Below, piece by piece: positions 11,088-21,715 of a stretch of 64,000 nucleotides of DNA; position 1 is the stretch's first letter, and each line of letters starts with the position of its first letter. This DNA is from Cordylochernes scorpioides. Its lineage: Eukaryota > Arthropoda > Arachnida > Pseudoscorpiones > Chernetidae. The translations under genes and the position numbers were made by a program. The DNA lies in NCBI GenBank assembly GCA_030710605.1, contig CP092863.1, forward strand, positions 105,882,099 to 105,946,098, given 5' to 3'. The notes beneath the pieces are model-generated. The model worked only from the letters and a program-made list of their open reading frames with translations, searched no databases and was not told the DNA's origin.

Positions 11088-11405
11088 ATGAAACAAAGTG
11101 GGTCAGGCCAGAGATTCGCAATTCTACACCGCGATGATAGAAATTATCTAAAAAAAAAAATCTCTCGCCTGAACACAAGATTATTCTTGTCGAATTCCTC
11201 AACACTGTCATCGAGCATGCTGGGGACATGGAATCCGCAACGGCCTGTTCGAACTCAAGGCGGCTTTAAGCTCCTGATGAAATCCAGACGTCCCTCCGTC
11301 TGTTGTATATATTTCTCCCTATTTAAAAAATGGCTGTAAACCTTCTCCCTACTGTTGACTAGGTGTCAATAAACTATTTTTAATTGTCAAAAAAATTGTC
11401 ACATA
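11088..11405 (+). mobile_element. 3' fragment of an ORF1-only type LINE
   Basis: The end (AATAAACTATTTTTAATTGTC, then AAAAAAATTGTCACA) matches the 3' tails of the LINE array at 30.8-51.7 kb. Upstream, a plus frame reads LAPEHKIILVEFLNTVIEHA, which resembles the C-terminal helical segment of the ORF1 proteins there (LTPAQRTALYELVEALL). The frame is broken. A 120-bp piece (11159-11283) recurs at 21229-21348. Confidence 0.6.
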
Positions 11406-11584
11406 CATTTTTACATATTCATCCCTTTCTTTACAATTCAAGGGTTAGGTCTCGTTTAACCACTCTTCATTACACAAGCTTTCAGGTCAATATGCCCTTC
11501 AACAGGATACCTAGAAGTACCACTTTCAGCCAATCATACATAGCCCTGGATTGATTTTGTTAAATACACATTTATTTTTTAATT

Positions 11585-11799
11585 AAAAAGGCATATATTG
11601 GATCAAAATACCATTTATTTTACCAATATTTCAGTTGGCTGAACGCCAACCTTTATCAAGGTGTTATAACATATTTAATGTGTGTCAACAACAAACTTAG
11701 CGCCACATAACGTCAACAGAGTTAAGTTTTAAAAATGGTGTTCAGCCAACTGAAATATTGGTAAAATAAATGATATTTTGATCCAATATATGCCTTTTT
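11585..11799. mobile_element. Small palindromic element with degenerate hammerhead-like arms
   Basis: Terminal inverted arms at 11585-11647 and 11737-11799 (about 63 bp, nearly perfect) flank an 89-bp centre. On the minus strand the left arm reads CTTGATAAAGGTTGGC, then a GTTCA loop, then GCCAACTGAAATATTGG. This is a hairpin followed by GAAA, like stem II and the distal core of a type I hammerhead, but with a decayed CUGANGA box. The ATATATGCCTTTTT end resembles the palindrome at 57.4-58.0 kb. Confidence 0.6.
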
Positions 11800-11860
11800 A
11801 AAAATAGAAATGAAAATTAAGGAGAAATGGTTTTCTCCTTAATTTTCATTTCTATTTTTA
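11799..11860. repeat. 29-bp perfect inverted repeat with 4-nt spacer
   Basis: Arms 11799-11827 and 11832-11860 are exact reverse complements around TGGT. The repeat abuts the palindromic element at 11585-11799. It could be a foldback remnant. Confidence 0.9.
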
Positions 11861-14044
11861 AATATTCAATGGAGAAAGTTTTCACGTAGTTCTAATATGC
11901 CTTATTAATTAAAGATTTATTTATGGATTGCTCTATTTTCAATACATATTTATATTCCATGATATAAAATAAAATTGTAAAAAGGGTTTATAAACTACAA
12001 ATATTTCTTACGGTTCATTTTTAAATACAAGCTTTCAAGCGATAATCACACTTCAATGGACTCAATTGTTAAAACATGGATTATTTCTTACAAAAGAAGT
12101 ATTTACCAATATACGCGCGCAGAGATCGAGATTATAGCTTAAAAGATGGCTGTGAATATGGTCTCTCCTAGAGGTGGTCGCTAATCAGAGACTCTGTCAA
12201 GTCGGTACAGATCAACTGAAACAGGGTCTCTGATAAGAGACCAGCCCCAAGAGAAACCGGGTTTGTCTATGTTTTTTAGCTATGATCACTCATGGAAATC
12301 TCTACTGTATCATTTATAATATATCAGAAATCTCCAGTACTAAGGACAATATTAAGCACAATTGCTCTAAACCAAAGAAAATCTAGTTATGATCCACCTC
12401 CATAAACTTTTACAAAAGAAAACAAACTTGTAATAATTACCACCAATTTGGTCATTCGGTACCCAAAATAGTACTCTAACAAAATAAATAAATAAAATAA
12501 AAAGTGTGCAAGGTTCATTAAAAAAAATAGAGATCCTATCTTCAAATATTCATCTAATCCTATCTATTTAACCAAAAAAATATTATCATTTACTGTAAAA
12601 GCTATCTAGAGGGCCTATATCCCGTCCGTCCTGTGTTTACAATAAGCGGCAAAGAAAAAAAAAAACAACTATTACACTGACTATTCAACTACTTCAACAT
12701 TGCTTCATAAAGATTGCTCACAGTGATGGATACCAAGAGAGCCTAAATCCCGTCTTTTAGGTGCTTCACTGTCCGAGACACAAAATCTTAACTCCTAGTT
12801 GAAGAAATGGGTATCTCTTTAATCATAATAGGTCTTAAATCTATACTAAAATAAAAGTTTATAAAATTACTAAAAACAAAGGTTGAATTAAAAAAAAAAG
12901 GATGCACAAATGCTCTTTACATTTTGCAATTTCACAAAAAAAAAAAAGGTTAAAAAAATCTAGAAATTATCCTAAAAATGAAATATAAAACTTTTGCTAA
13001 AATTATCTTGTTCATACCATGTAAATATCTCCTTCATACTATGAAAAGCTTCATCATGTAGGTCAGCATGTACCTCAAGGGCAGACCATAGACATGCTAA
13101 CACTTCTATAAGTAAAAATCATTATTAACCAAAAAGAATGTCAAGAAATGTATTTTTCATACACTCATATGCACTATTCCTGAAATACCTTATTAAGATA
13201 ATAATAATTATAGCCTTTTTTTATTTCAAACACTTAAAAAGAAAACATGCCTTTTTATTCAATAAATTGCCTTAGAAAATTGTTTCAACCTCATTGTTTC
13301 AACCAATAAAGATGCAAAAAAGACATTTAGGCCTAAAAAGAAATAAGCTTCTGATTGGTTTCAACTATCAACTGGTTTATAAATATAGGTAAACTTAATG
13401 AAAAATATTTCATGAATTAAAATATTAAATCAGGGTATATTTAACCATATAATAGAAAAACCTCCCTGCCAATTTCTTACAAAATGGTAAGTCATTTGAA
13501 ATTGGCATTTGTTATATGTTTATTATGACACTGTGTCATAGTTTCCATATTAAGTAAATTAAAAACTATTAACATCATATTTTCTTCTAAGTAAATATAT
13601 TTTAAAACATCTATATTTCTCCTAAATGTTACAAACAGAAAAGTTTAAATCTATATATTTTTTAAATAAATGTACGAAACAGGTTTATTATTAGTGTATC
13701 TCCAATAATATTTGAAAATATAAACGTGTATTTTCTGTATAAAAGAAAGAAATGGTAATTAAATTTAATTAACTATTGTGTTGAAAAACTTGGCTGGGGG
13801 TCACGTGGTCATTTTCAGCCAATCGTGAGCAAGAATGGGGAGAAATTCTGACGTCAGTGTTTACCATTTCCTAGCGCCAAAATTTATATTTGGTCCCTGC
13901 ACATCTGGTGATTCCAGATGTTGTTTTTCTGCACTAAGTCCTAAATTTAAACTGAGCTGCCAATCATGGGTCGAATTTCGTCTAGGCCTAGCGTGGTTCT
14001 TTGTCTAATTGTACGTTACATTCTTTAAAATTATAAAACACAGC
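11861..14044. other. Gene-free AT-rich stretch
   Basis: I find no convincing reading frame, RNA gene or repeat over about 2.2 kb. The last 270 bp (from about 13775) are less AT-rich and include TGACGTCA. They lead straight into the BEL/Pao fragment and might be element sequence. Confidence 0.4.
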
Positions 14045-15139
14045 ATATGTGCAGTGTATAGAGGAGTTCATCTGGAACTTGTGACATCTTTGTCTATGGA
14101 AGCCTTCCTCCAAGCTTTCCGCCGATTTATTGCTCGAAGAGGCCGACCATTGATTGTGTATTCGGATAATGGGACTAATTTCAAAGGTATGGCTAATGCT
14201 TTAAAGAAGATTGATTTTTCGAGATTAAAATGTGATCCCACATTGAAAAACATCACCTGGAAATTCATACCGCCTGGTGCTCCTTGGTGGGGTGGATGGT
14301 GGGAGCGTTTGATTGGAATGATGAAACAATTGCTCTTTAGGATTCTCGGTCAAACCTCCTTGGGATATGAAGAACTTTCCACGGTAATGTGTGACGTCGA
14401 AAGCTTGATGAACACACGCCCACTGACCTACCTAACTGAAGAAAGTGAGGATCTCGCTCCAGTGACACCTTCGTTGTTCTTACATGAGGTCAGAGAGGTT
14501 GGCGTTCCAGACCTGGACTTGATTGATAACCAGACCCTCTCCCGCAAATATCAATATATCAAACGTGTACGAGAAGATCTTAGAGAACGATTTCGTATCG
14601 AATATTTTGGATTCCTGAGACAAGAAACGAGACGCCTGAAGACTACCATACCATTCAAGGTGGGAGACATGGTGCTCATTGAACAAGAGAGTTTAAAGAG
14701 ACTACACTGGCCGTTAACCAGAATAATCCAACTCTATCCAGGAAAAGATGGACTTGTGAGGGTTGCGAAAGTGAAAACTTCATCAGGTGATAAAATACGA
14801 CCTATTCAAAAACTCTACAATTTAGAGATAACGCCCGAGATAAGATGTAGAGACCCTCTAACGGAGCGATCTCCCACACAAGAAGTTCGATTGACAACTG
14901 AAGAGGACCCTTTGACTTCACAACAAGAGCAACATCACATTGAAACCCCGAATGTTGTGTCAAGTTACGGACGGCCCATCAAGAGACCCAACCGATTGGA
15001 TCTACTGAACTTTTCCTTTCCATGTTTGAGTCGTCGAGACGCCAACTCAAAGGTGGGAGAAATGTTGGAAAAGAAGGCGTCCGAAGCAGCCAATGGGAGG
15101 CCGGCGGAAGCGGCTACGGGGATGCAGCGGCTAAAATGA
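14045..15139 (+). pseudogene. BEL/Pao retrotransposon integrase and C-terminus, 5'-truncated
   Basis: The frame (open from 14009) encodes GVHLELVTSLSMEAF, YSDNGTNF with the second catalytic Asp, and PWWGGWWERLIG with the catalytic Glu. It also has a chromatin/RNA-binding style tail (FKVGDMVLI ... RIIQLYPGKDGLVRVA). This order and wording are those of BEL/Pao integrases. The segment holding the first catalytic Asp, and all of gag, protease, RT and RNase H, are missing. The final 70 residues are Arg/Ala-rich. It is followed by a probable LTR. Integration activity is not possible from this fragment. Confidence 0.85.
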
Positions 15140-15160
15140 AAAAACAAATACAGAAGAACT

Positions 15161-15414
15161 TGTAAACAACTTTCGAACGCTAGAATTTGCCCTGATCTCC
15201 GATTCTTTTAGTGTAAATATTTAAATATATAATTAATTAAATAATACTTTACTTATTTTCTTAAATTGTAATAAATATAATTTTCCCTCCTGTTTTCGTC
15301 TAATATTTTAATAGTGCTATAAGCAGCGACACCTTAATTTTGAACCTTCAACCCCGCCGACCAAGAATAGAGGTGATCGACTACCTCTATAGAACTTAGA
15401 TCATCGTCACAACA
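15161..15414 (+). repeat. Probable 3' LTR of the BEL/Pao fragment
   Basis: It begins TGTAAACAACTTTCGAACG right after the integrase frame and ends near CGTCACAACA. AATAAA lies inside at about 15270. No second copy is in the window, so the borders are inferred from TG...CA and position only. Confidence 0.45.
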
Positions 15415-15603
15415 CAGAATGGCGGTGAAAACGCAATACAAGTTTCAAAAAACAAAGCTTTACATATAGAACAAATAATAATGAAAAAGAAGAAAAAAAA
15501 AAACATTTTTAGGAAAAAGGCAAAAACAAAACAAAAGTACTGGTCAAAAAGAAACATTTAAAATCGCAGATTAATATCTTCAAGACTTCCCCTTAATCAG
15601 ATT

Positions 15604-18318
15604 TCAAATGTCCCTCATACCCAGTAGATATCTCAGCATTTGGAAATGCGGCTTAGGGAGCCCTTTGGTCATAATGTCAGCAACTTGATCTTTGTTTTGG
15701 CTAAGCCAAGAAATAGCACCACCAACCTGTTTACACACAACTCCACTGGTAGATCTTCTAGCTTCTGGGTCTCCAGCAAAATCTGCATCACTGAAAGATT
15801 CCAAAACTCCTACTTTATGACCCTTTTGGTACATAATTCCATATTCAGTTGTTCCTACTAGATATTTGAAGATTCGTTTAACAGCTTCCCAGTCATATTT
15901 TGTTGGTGCTGCAAGTTTTTGAGAAACTTTATTCAGTGCAAAAGTGATATCGGGTCTTGTTAAGCAGCTCAGATGCATCAGACTACCAATCGCTTCACGA
16001 AAGGGAACATTTTCTAGAATCTCTGCTTCCCCAGGAACAGTAGAATTATCAGTTGGTGTTCCCACTTTATTCGCTTTAGACATATTGAATTTCTCAAGAA
16101 TTCTTTTTATATATGCCTTTTGATTTATAAAGATTGACCCATCCGGTTGCCGCTCTATCTCAATACCCAAAAAGTAATTTAATGGTTCACTTGTGATCTT
16201 AAATGAAAACATTAGTTCATCAAGAAATTCTTTGATTTCCTGTTCATTTGTACCAGCAATGATTCCATCATCAACATATATGGCAATAATGAGTAGTTGA
16301 TCATTTGTTTTTCTGAAGAATAAACAGGGGTCAGCTGTACTTTCCTTCAGACATCTTTCTTTCATGAAGTTGACTATTTTCTGATTCCAGCATCTTGGTG
16401 ACTGTTGAGTCCATAGAGACTTTTCTTCAATTTCCTTACAAGATCTGTTCCATTGTTGAGTCCTACAGGTTGTTTGATATAAATTTGATCTTGTAAGTCT
16501 CCATATAGAAAGGCTGTCTTTATGTCAAACTGTACCAATTTTAAGTCTTCATTAGCAGCAATTACTAAAAGAGTTCTTATGGTGTCATGTCTTGCCACAG
16601 GACTAAATGTTTCTTCATAATCTATACCCTTCTTTTGTACAAACCCTTTTGCCACCAGTCTTGCCTTATATATTGTAATCTCTCCTTTAGAATTCAATTT
16701 GGTCTTTAATACCCATTTACAATCAATCGGTTTTTGGCCAGGTGGTAATGTTGTGCATTTGTATACATCATTTTCCGTTAAATAATTCATTTATTCATTA
16801 ATTGCTTCTTTCCAAAACTGTGCATTTGGAGAATCCATTGCTTCTTTGTATATCTTGGGTTCAAGACCTTCTGCAATATTTATTTCAGCATCAATATACC
16901 TTTGAGGTTTTGATATATTTGATCGATCTCTTGGATTGTATACGTCTGATGTTTGAACATTGCTTTCAATTTTCTCAATATCTTGAGTATCATTTTGTTC
17001 ATCAATCTGATTACTTGAAAGTTCCTTATTTCTCTTTTCAATATCAAGGCTAAATGTTGGTATAGGTTCCTTGAATATTACATCCCTACTTGTGACAACT
17101 TTGTTTGAGTTCGGCATCCAGATTCGACCCCCTTCCTTGTTACTGCAATAACCAACTAAAATGCCTTCTTCTCTTTTCATCAGGCACATGAACAAAAGAT
17201 TCAGTTCCAAATATTCGAAGATGATCAACTGCTGGTTTTTTATCAAACCATAGTTCATAAGGTGTCTTTCCCTCAATTTGTGTTGGTCCTGTTCTATTCA
17301 CAAAACATATGTAGCAGTGTTAACTGCCTCTGCCCACAGCTTTAGGCTCATATTTTTGGCATATATCATTGAACGAGCTGCTTCTATTAAAGTCCTGTTT
17401 TCTCTTCCCGCTGAACCATTCTGTTGTGGAGTATATGGCATTGTGATCCTATGATTAATACCATACTTGTTTGTAATTTTGAGGTTTCTTTATTTACAAA
17501 CTCCTTTCCTCCATCTGTGAGAATTTCTTTCACTATATGTCCAGTAGTCTTTGTTTCCAAGAGAAATTGTTCTAGCTTTTCAATGACTTGTGACTTTTCT
17601 TTTAGGAAATACACTGATCGGTATTTTGTAAAATCATCTTTGAAACACACAAAGTATCTCATCCCTCCTTTCGAAACCTCCTGCATAGGGCCACATACAT
17701 CTACATGAATTAAGTTTCCAGGTTGAGTAGAAGCATATTGTTCTCTTGATCCAAAACTCAGTCTATGTTGTTTGCCATAAATGCATGCCTCGCAAGGTTC
17801 ATTGTCCATGACTGTATCTATTCCTTGTTCTTTAAGCCATTTTTGAACATGTCTTTTATTTTGATGTCCAAATCTTTCATGCCATAGTTGTAGCATATTG
17901 ACATTTTGGGTTTTGGCTAAATTGACTTCTGCAGCATTTTCAGGTTTGATACTTGTTATTAACATACCATACAAGCCTCCTGGTAGTCTTTTCCCTTCTA
18001 CAATAACTTCTCCAGTTGTTGTCTTAAAAAGTTTACAACCTTTTTTTTTATCCATTTTCATTTCAAACCCTTTATCCAATGTGCACTGTAATGACATCAC
18101 ATTACGACTGAAATTGGGAACATACCATACATCAGTTAGGTAGTGAGTTTGCCATTTACCTTTTACACAAGTTTCAATTGTTATAGTTCCACTTCCATAA
18201 GCTATCAATTTTTCATTACTTCCAACTTTAACAGTCTGTTGGGTAGGAAAATCCTTATAAGAAGTATAAAAACTTGCATTTCTTGTAATGTGGTTAGTAG
18301 CTCCTGAGTCACCAATCC
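15604..18318 (-). pseudogene. Degenerate Ty1/Copia pol
   Basis: In minus-strand order: protease active site DSGAT (near 18310), gag-pre-integrase (LWHERFGHQN, CEACIYGKQHR), and integrase start (HVDVCGPM, ILTDGGKEF). Next come the RT N-terminus (DCKWVLKTKL, YKARLVAKGF, FDIKTAFLYGDL), then RT with YVDDGIIAG and the Copia RNase H start (FSDADFAGDPEARRSTSG). The frame is broken into four pieces (18208-17387, 17276-16791, 16790-16374, 16365-15604). RNase H lacks its middle: ISWLSQNK jumps to QVADIMTKGLPKP. The upstream end is cut at 18318 by the Gypsy LTR. Copia order (integrase before RT) is clear. It is non-functional. Confidence 0.88.
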
Positions 18319-18582
18319 TGATACGTTTCTATTAAATGTTGAATATTAATGGTGAAAATTATTTTATAATAAATTGCACTTTATATATATTTAAAGATAA
18401 ATGAAAGATACACCATTTTTATGCTACTATAATTATTTTATTCTTTTTACAATTCTTGCACACGTGCACATCATCTTAAAAACATTTTATTCTCTACAAG
18501 ATGATGATAAAAAACAAGATGATCAAAACAGAGTAAAGTAATAATATATCACTGATATATTATCTTTAAACAAAACAGATCA
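18319..18582 (-). repeat. 3' LTR of Gypsy-1
   Basis: On the minus strand it runs TGATCTGTTTTG ... CGTATCA, 264 bp. The same sequence recurs as 24298-24161 plus 21715-21576. It is preceded on the minus strand by the purine tract AGGAAGGAGGAA. The last pol codon stop (TGA) overlaps the first LTR bases. Confidence 0.88.
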
Positions 18583-21226
18583 TTCCTCCTTCCTTATATT
18601 GTACATAGTTGGAGAAAACCGGCAAGGAGGGCATCGAGGTCGGGTAGATCTCCTAGGCGGAGGTGACGTGGAAATTTGAGGGTCTTGTTCCAGTCGGTGA
18701 GGTCCTGCTCCAGCGTTGTCCAAGGTCCAATCAGAATCTTCAGCATATTTGGTATCTGAACCTGTCCTCATCTGATTGACATGCACTTTAAATGTGCCTT
18801 TTAGGTTCTTTACTAGATAAACATTGTAACCTAGTCGTCGTATCACCTGGGCCTTGAACCATTTGCGCCTATTTTGTATTACTCTTGTAAACAGCACTTT
18901 ATCTCCAACTTGAAAATGTCGCTTTCCACACTCATTCCTCCCAAAAGTCCTCTGGATAAATTCAGAGTTCAAGCAATTTACAAATGTTCTAGGCACATAA
19001 CTTAGGAGACGTTCTACAGGAGGCTTATCTAAAGAGGTAGGCGTATTTCTATAATTAAACAGAACATTTTGTAAAATACAGTCCATATTTGAGTTTGGAG
19101 ATTCCTCTAACGACTTTTCCAGAGATTTTTTTATTATTCTTACCGAAACTTCAGCAATTCCGTTAGACGAGGGATTATATGCTGGCGAGGTTAAGTGGTA
19201 TACATTATTTTTCCGTAAGAACTCCTTAAATTCAAGCGAATTGAAGGGGGGGCCATTGTCAGACACTAAGCATTGCGGTAATCCATACCTGGCGAAACAC
19301 TCCCGTAGAAGCTTAATATTTTCTTGCGAAGTAGTACCTCTAACTGGGAATACTTCAATCCAATTTGAATTTGCATCTACTACCAATAAATAACAATCAC
19401 CTCTGAAATAGAAATGGTCAACATGAACTCGCTGCCACGGTTGGTTAGTCCTGGGCCAAGGTGTGTTCTCAGCAGGAGGAGCTGTCTGATGATGCATACA
19501 GGGAGAACATTCCTTCACAAACTCTTCAATTTGACTATCCATTTTTGGCCACCAAACCGAAGATCTGGCTAGAGATTTCATGCGATTGATTCCTATATGA
19601 CCTTGATGAAGTAACTTCAACATTTGATCTTGACAGGTTCTTGGAATCACTGCCCTAGAATCAACAAAAATGCATCCCTGCAGTATAGAAAAATTTTCCA
19701 ATTTTGAAAGGAATGGTTTCATTGTTTCATCCTTTTTTGCTAACTGAGGGTCTTCTAATAGATATTCCTTGAGCTTATTTAAAACCGGATCTTTATTGGT
19801 TTCTTCTTCAATAATGAGGTGGTCCAATGGAGTTACATTTAAAAATGATATATCATGTGTCACCAAATCAATGTTGTCTTCCCTTGAATTTATTTCCTCA
19901 AGTGGAAGTCTTGAAAATGCATCCGCACAGAGCATGGTATCTTTATTTGTATATCTAATATCGAAATCGAAATTTGACAACTCTAAAGCCCACCTATGCA
20001 AGCGATTTGCAATTAATGGCGGAAGAAGTCTTTTGTTTCCAAAAACAGTCGTTAAAGCTTTGTGATCACTCTTTAACACAAATTTTCTCCCAAACAAGTA
20101 TTGTCTCAGTTTGGAAGTTGCAAACACAATAGCAAGTGCTTCTTTCTCAGTCTGAGAGTATTTGGCTTCTGCACTTGACAATGTTCTGGAAACAAAGGTG
20201 ATTGGCTTCTCTTCCCCATCCACAATATGACACAAGACCCCACTTATGCCATAGGCAGATGCATCGCAGGTTAAAGTTAATGGAAGCTTCATTGAATAGT
20301 GAATAAGCGCCTGGGAATTTAATAGAGTTAACTTCAAATTCAGAAAAGCCTTTTCGCATTGGCTAGACCATTTCCAACGATTGTCCTTCTTTAGGAGTTG
20401 ATAAAGAGGACCAGCCAAGGTTGACATATTAGGTATGTATTTTGAATAGAAGCTCAACATCCCTAGAGAACTCTTCAATGATGTTTTGTCGAAAGGCTTT
20501 TTACACCTTTCTAATGCTTCCAATTTCTTTGAATCTGGTCTAACACCATCTTCATTTATAATATGACCTAGAAAACAAATGCCTTTTTTTTTAAATAAGC
20601 ATTTTTCTTTATTAAGGGTGAAATTTAGCTCTTTCAATTTATCGAAGATCATTTTTAAAATTCTGTAATGTTCTTGTTCATCTTTAGAACCAATGAAAAT
20701 ATCATCTAAAGTATATCACCGTGTTGGGAACATCATGAAAAAGGCTGTCCATACACCTCTGGAAAATGGCTGAAGCTGGACTGATGCCAAAAGGCAATCT
20801 ATTATATCGGTAAAGTCCTCTATGGGTAGATACCACTAGCAGATTTTTTGATGCTTCATCCATTTCAATTTGATGATATGCGGAGGAGAGATCCAATTTG
20901 GTAAAAATCTTGTTTCCTCCTAGATTTCCCAACATAGTTTCTATAGTAGGTAACGGATATTTCTCATCTTCAATGCAATTATTCAAAGTATTTTTAAAAT
21001 CACCACACAAACGTAGTTCTCCATTTGACTTTATTACCGTTACTAAAGGCGTAGACCAATCACTAGCATTAACCTTTTCAATTATTTGACTTTGTTCAAG
21101 TCTGTCTAGTTCTTTGTCTATCTTCTCTTTAATGGAAAAGGGTACTGGTCTAAATTTAAAAAATTTGGGCTTTGCATTTGGCCTCAATGATATTGAACCT
21201 TTAATGCCCTGAATTGGTATAAACAA
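18580..21226 (-). pseudogene. Gypsy-1 pol: RT, RNase H, integrase; one frameshift
   Basis: The frame 21226-20702 carries RT blocks 1-4 (VTVIKSNGELRLCGDF, KLDLSSAYHQI, RLPFGISPASAIFQR). The frame 20652-18580 (690 codons) carries the LGHII tether, RNase H (TCDASAYGISGVL ... KSDHKALTTVF) and integrase. The integrase has an HHCC zinc finger (H-x3-H ... C-x2-C), D in VDHFYF, D in SDNGPPF and E in NGIAEV, followed by a C-terminal domain. The two frames are joined by a single extra base at 20708-20711 that falls inside the catalytic Y-L-D-D sequence. Apart from that the pol reads well, so the decay is recent. It would otherwise copy and insert the element in the nucleus. Confidence 0.88.
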
Positions 21227-21228
21227 AT

Positions 21229-21348
21229 CTCTCGCCTGAACACAAGATTATTTTTGTCGAATTCCTCAACACTGTCATCGAGCATGCTGGGGACATGGAA
21301 TCCGCAACGGCCTTTTCGAACTCAAGGCGACTTTAAGCTCCTGATGAT
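21229..21348 (+). repeat. LINE-ORF1 fragment shared with 11159-11283
   Basis: About 120 bp nearly identical to 11159-11283, lying in plus orientation between the protease remnant and RT of minus-strand Gypsy-1. In plus orientation it reads LAPEHKIIFVEFLNTVIEHA. It is probably an insertion into the pol gene that separates protease from RT. Confidence 0.65.
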
Positions 21349-21575
21349 GCAATTGGGCCAATCAGCTTTTAAAATTCTTATCCAATTTCTGCCCAGTAAC
21401 GGCGTTTGGTTATTAAACTGGCCTGTCACTATTAGAGGTAGTTTTTCCTGATAGTTTTTGTAACTAACATTTACCAAGCATTTTCCAAAAACTGGAATCA
21501 AATTTCCCGAAAAACTTTTCAAATGTCCACTGTATTTCTCTAGAGTGACATTTTTATCCCATCCTCGTCGCCATT
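21322..21575 (-). pseudogene. Gypsy-1 protease remnant directly after the primer site
   Basis: The minus frame contains VNVSYKNYQEKLPLIV and PLLGRNWI, the stretch that ends the protease domain in many Gypsy elements. It starts only a few codons after the primer-binding site, so gag and the protease active site have been deleted. The frame ends where the LINE-ORF1 fragment begins. Confidence 0.6.
21557..21575 (-). other. Primer-binding site matching tRNA-Ser(GCU) 3' end
   Basis: On the minus strand, next to the LTR end CGTATCA, the sequence reads AATGGCGACGAGGATGGGA. TGGCGACGAGGATGGGA is the complement of an animal tRNA-Ser(GCU) 3' end (CCCATCCTCGTCG plus CCA), from general knowledge of that tRNA. 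It fixes the orientation and the 5' LTR edge of Gypsy-1. Confidence 0.75.
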
Positions 21576-21715
21576 TGATACGTTTCTATTAAATGTTGAA
21601 TATTAATGGTGAAAATTATTTTATAAGAAATTGCACTTTATATATATTTAAAGATAAATTAAAGATACACCATTTTTAAGCTACTATAATTATTTTATTC
21701 TTTTTTACAATTCTT
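21576..21715 (-). repeat. 5' LTR of Gypsy-1, proximal part
   Basis: Matches 18319-18457 of the 3' LTR. It is interrupted at 21715 by a Jockey-like LINE and resumes at 24161. Confidence 0.85.
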
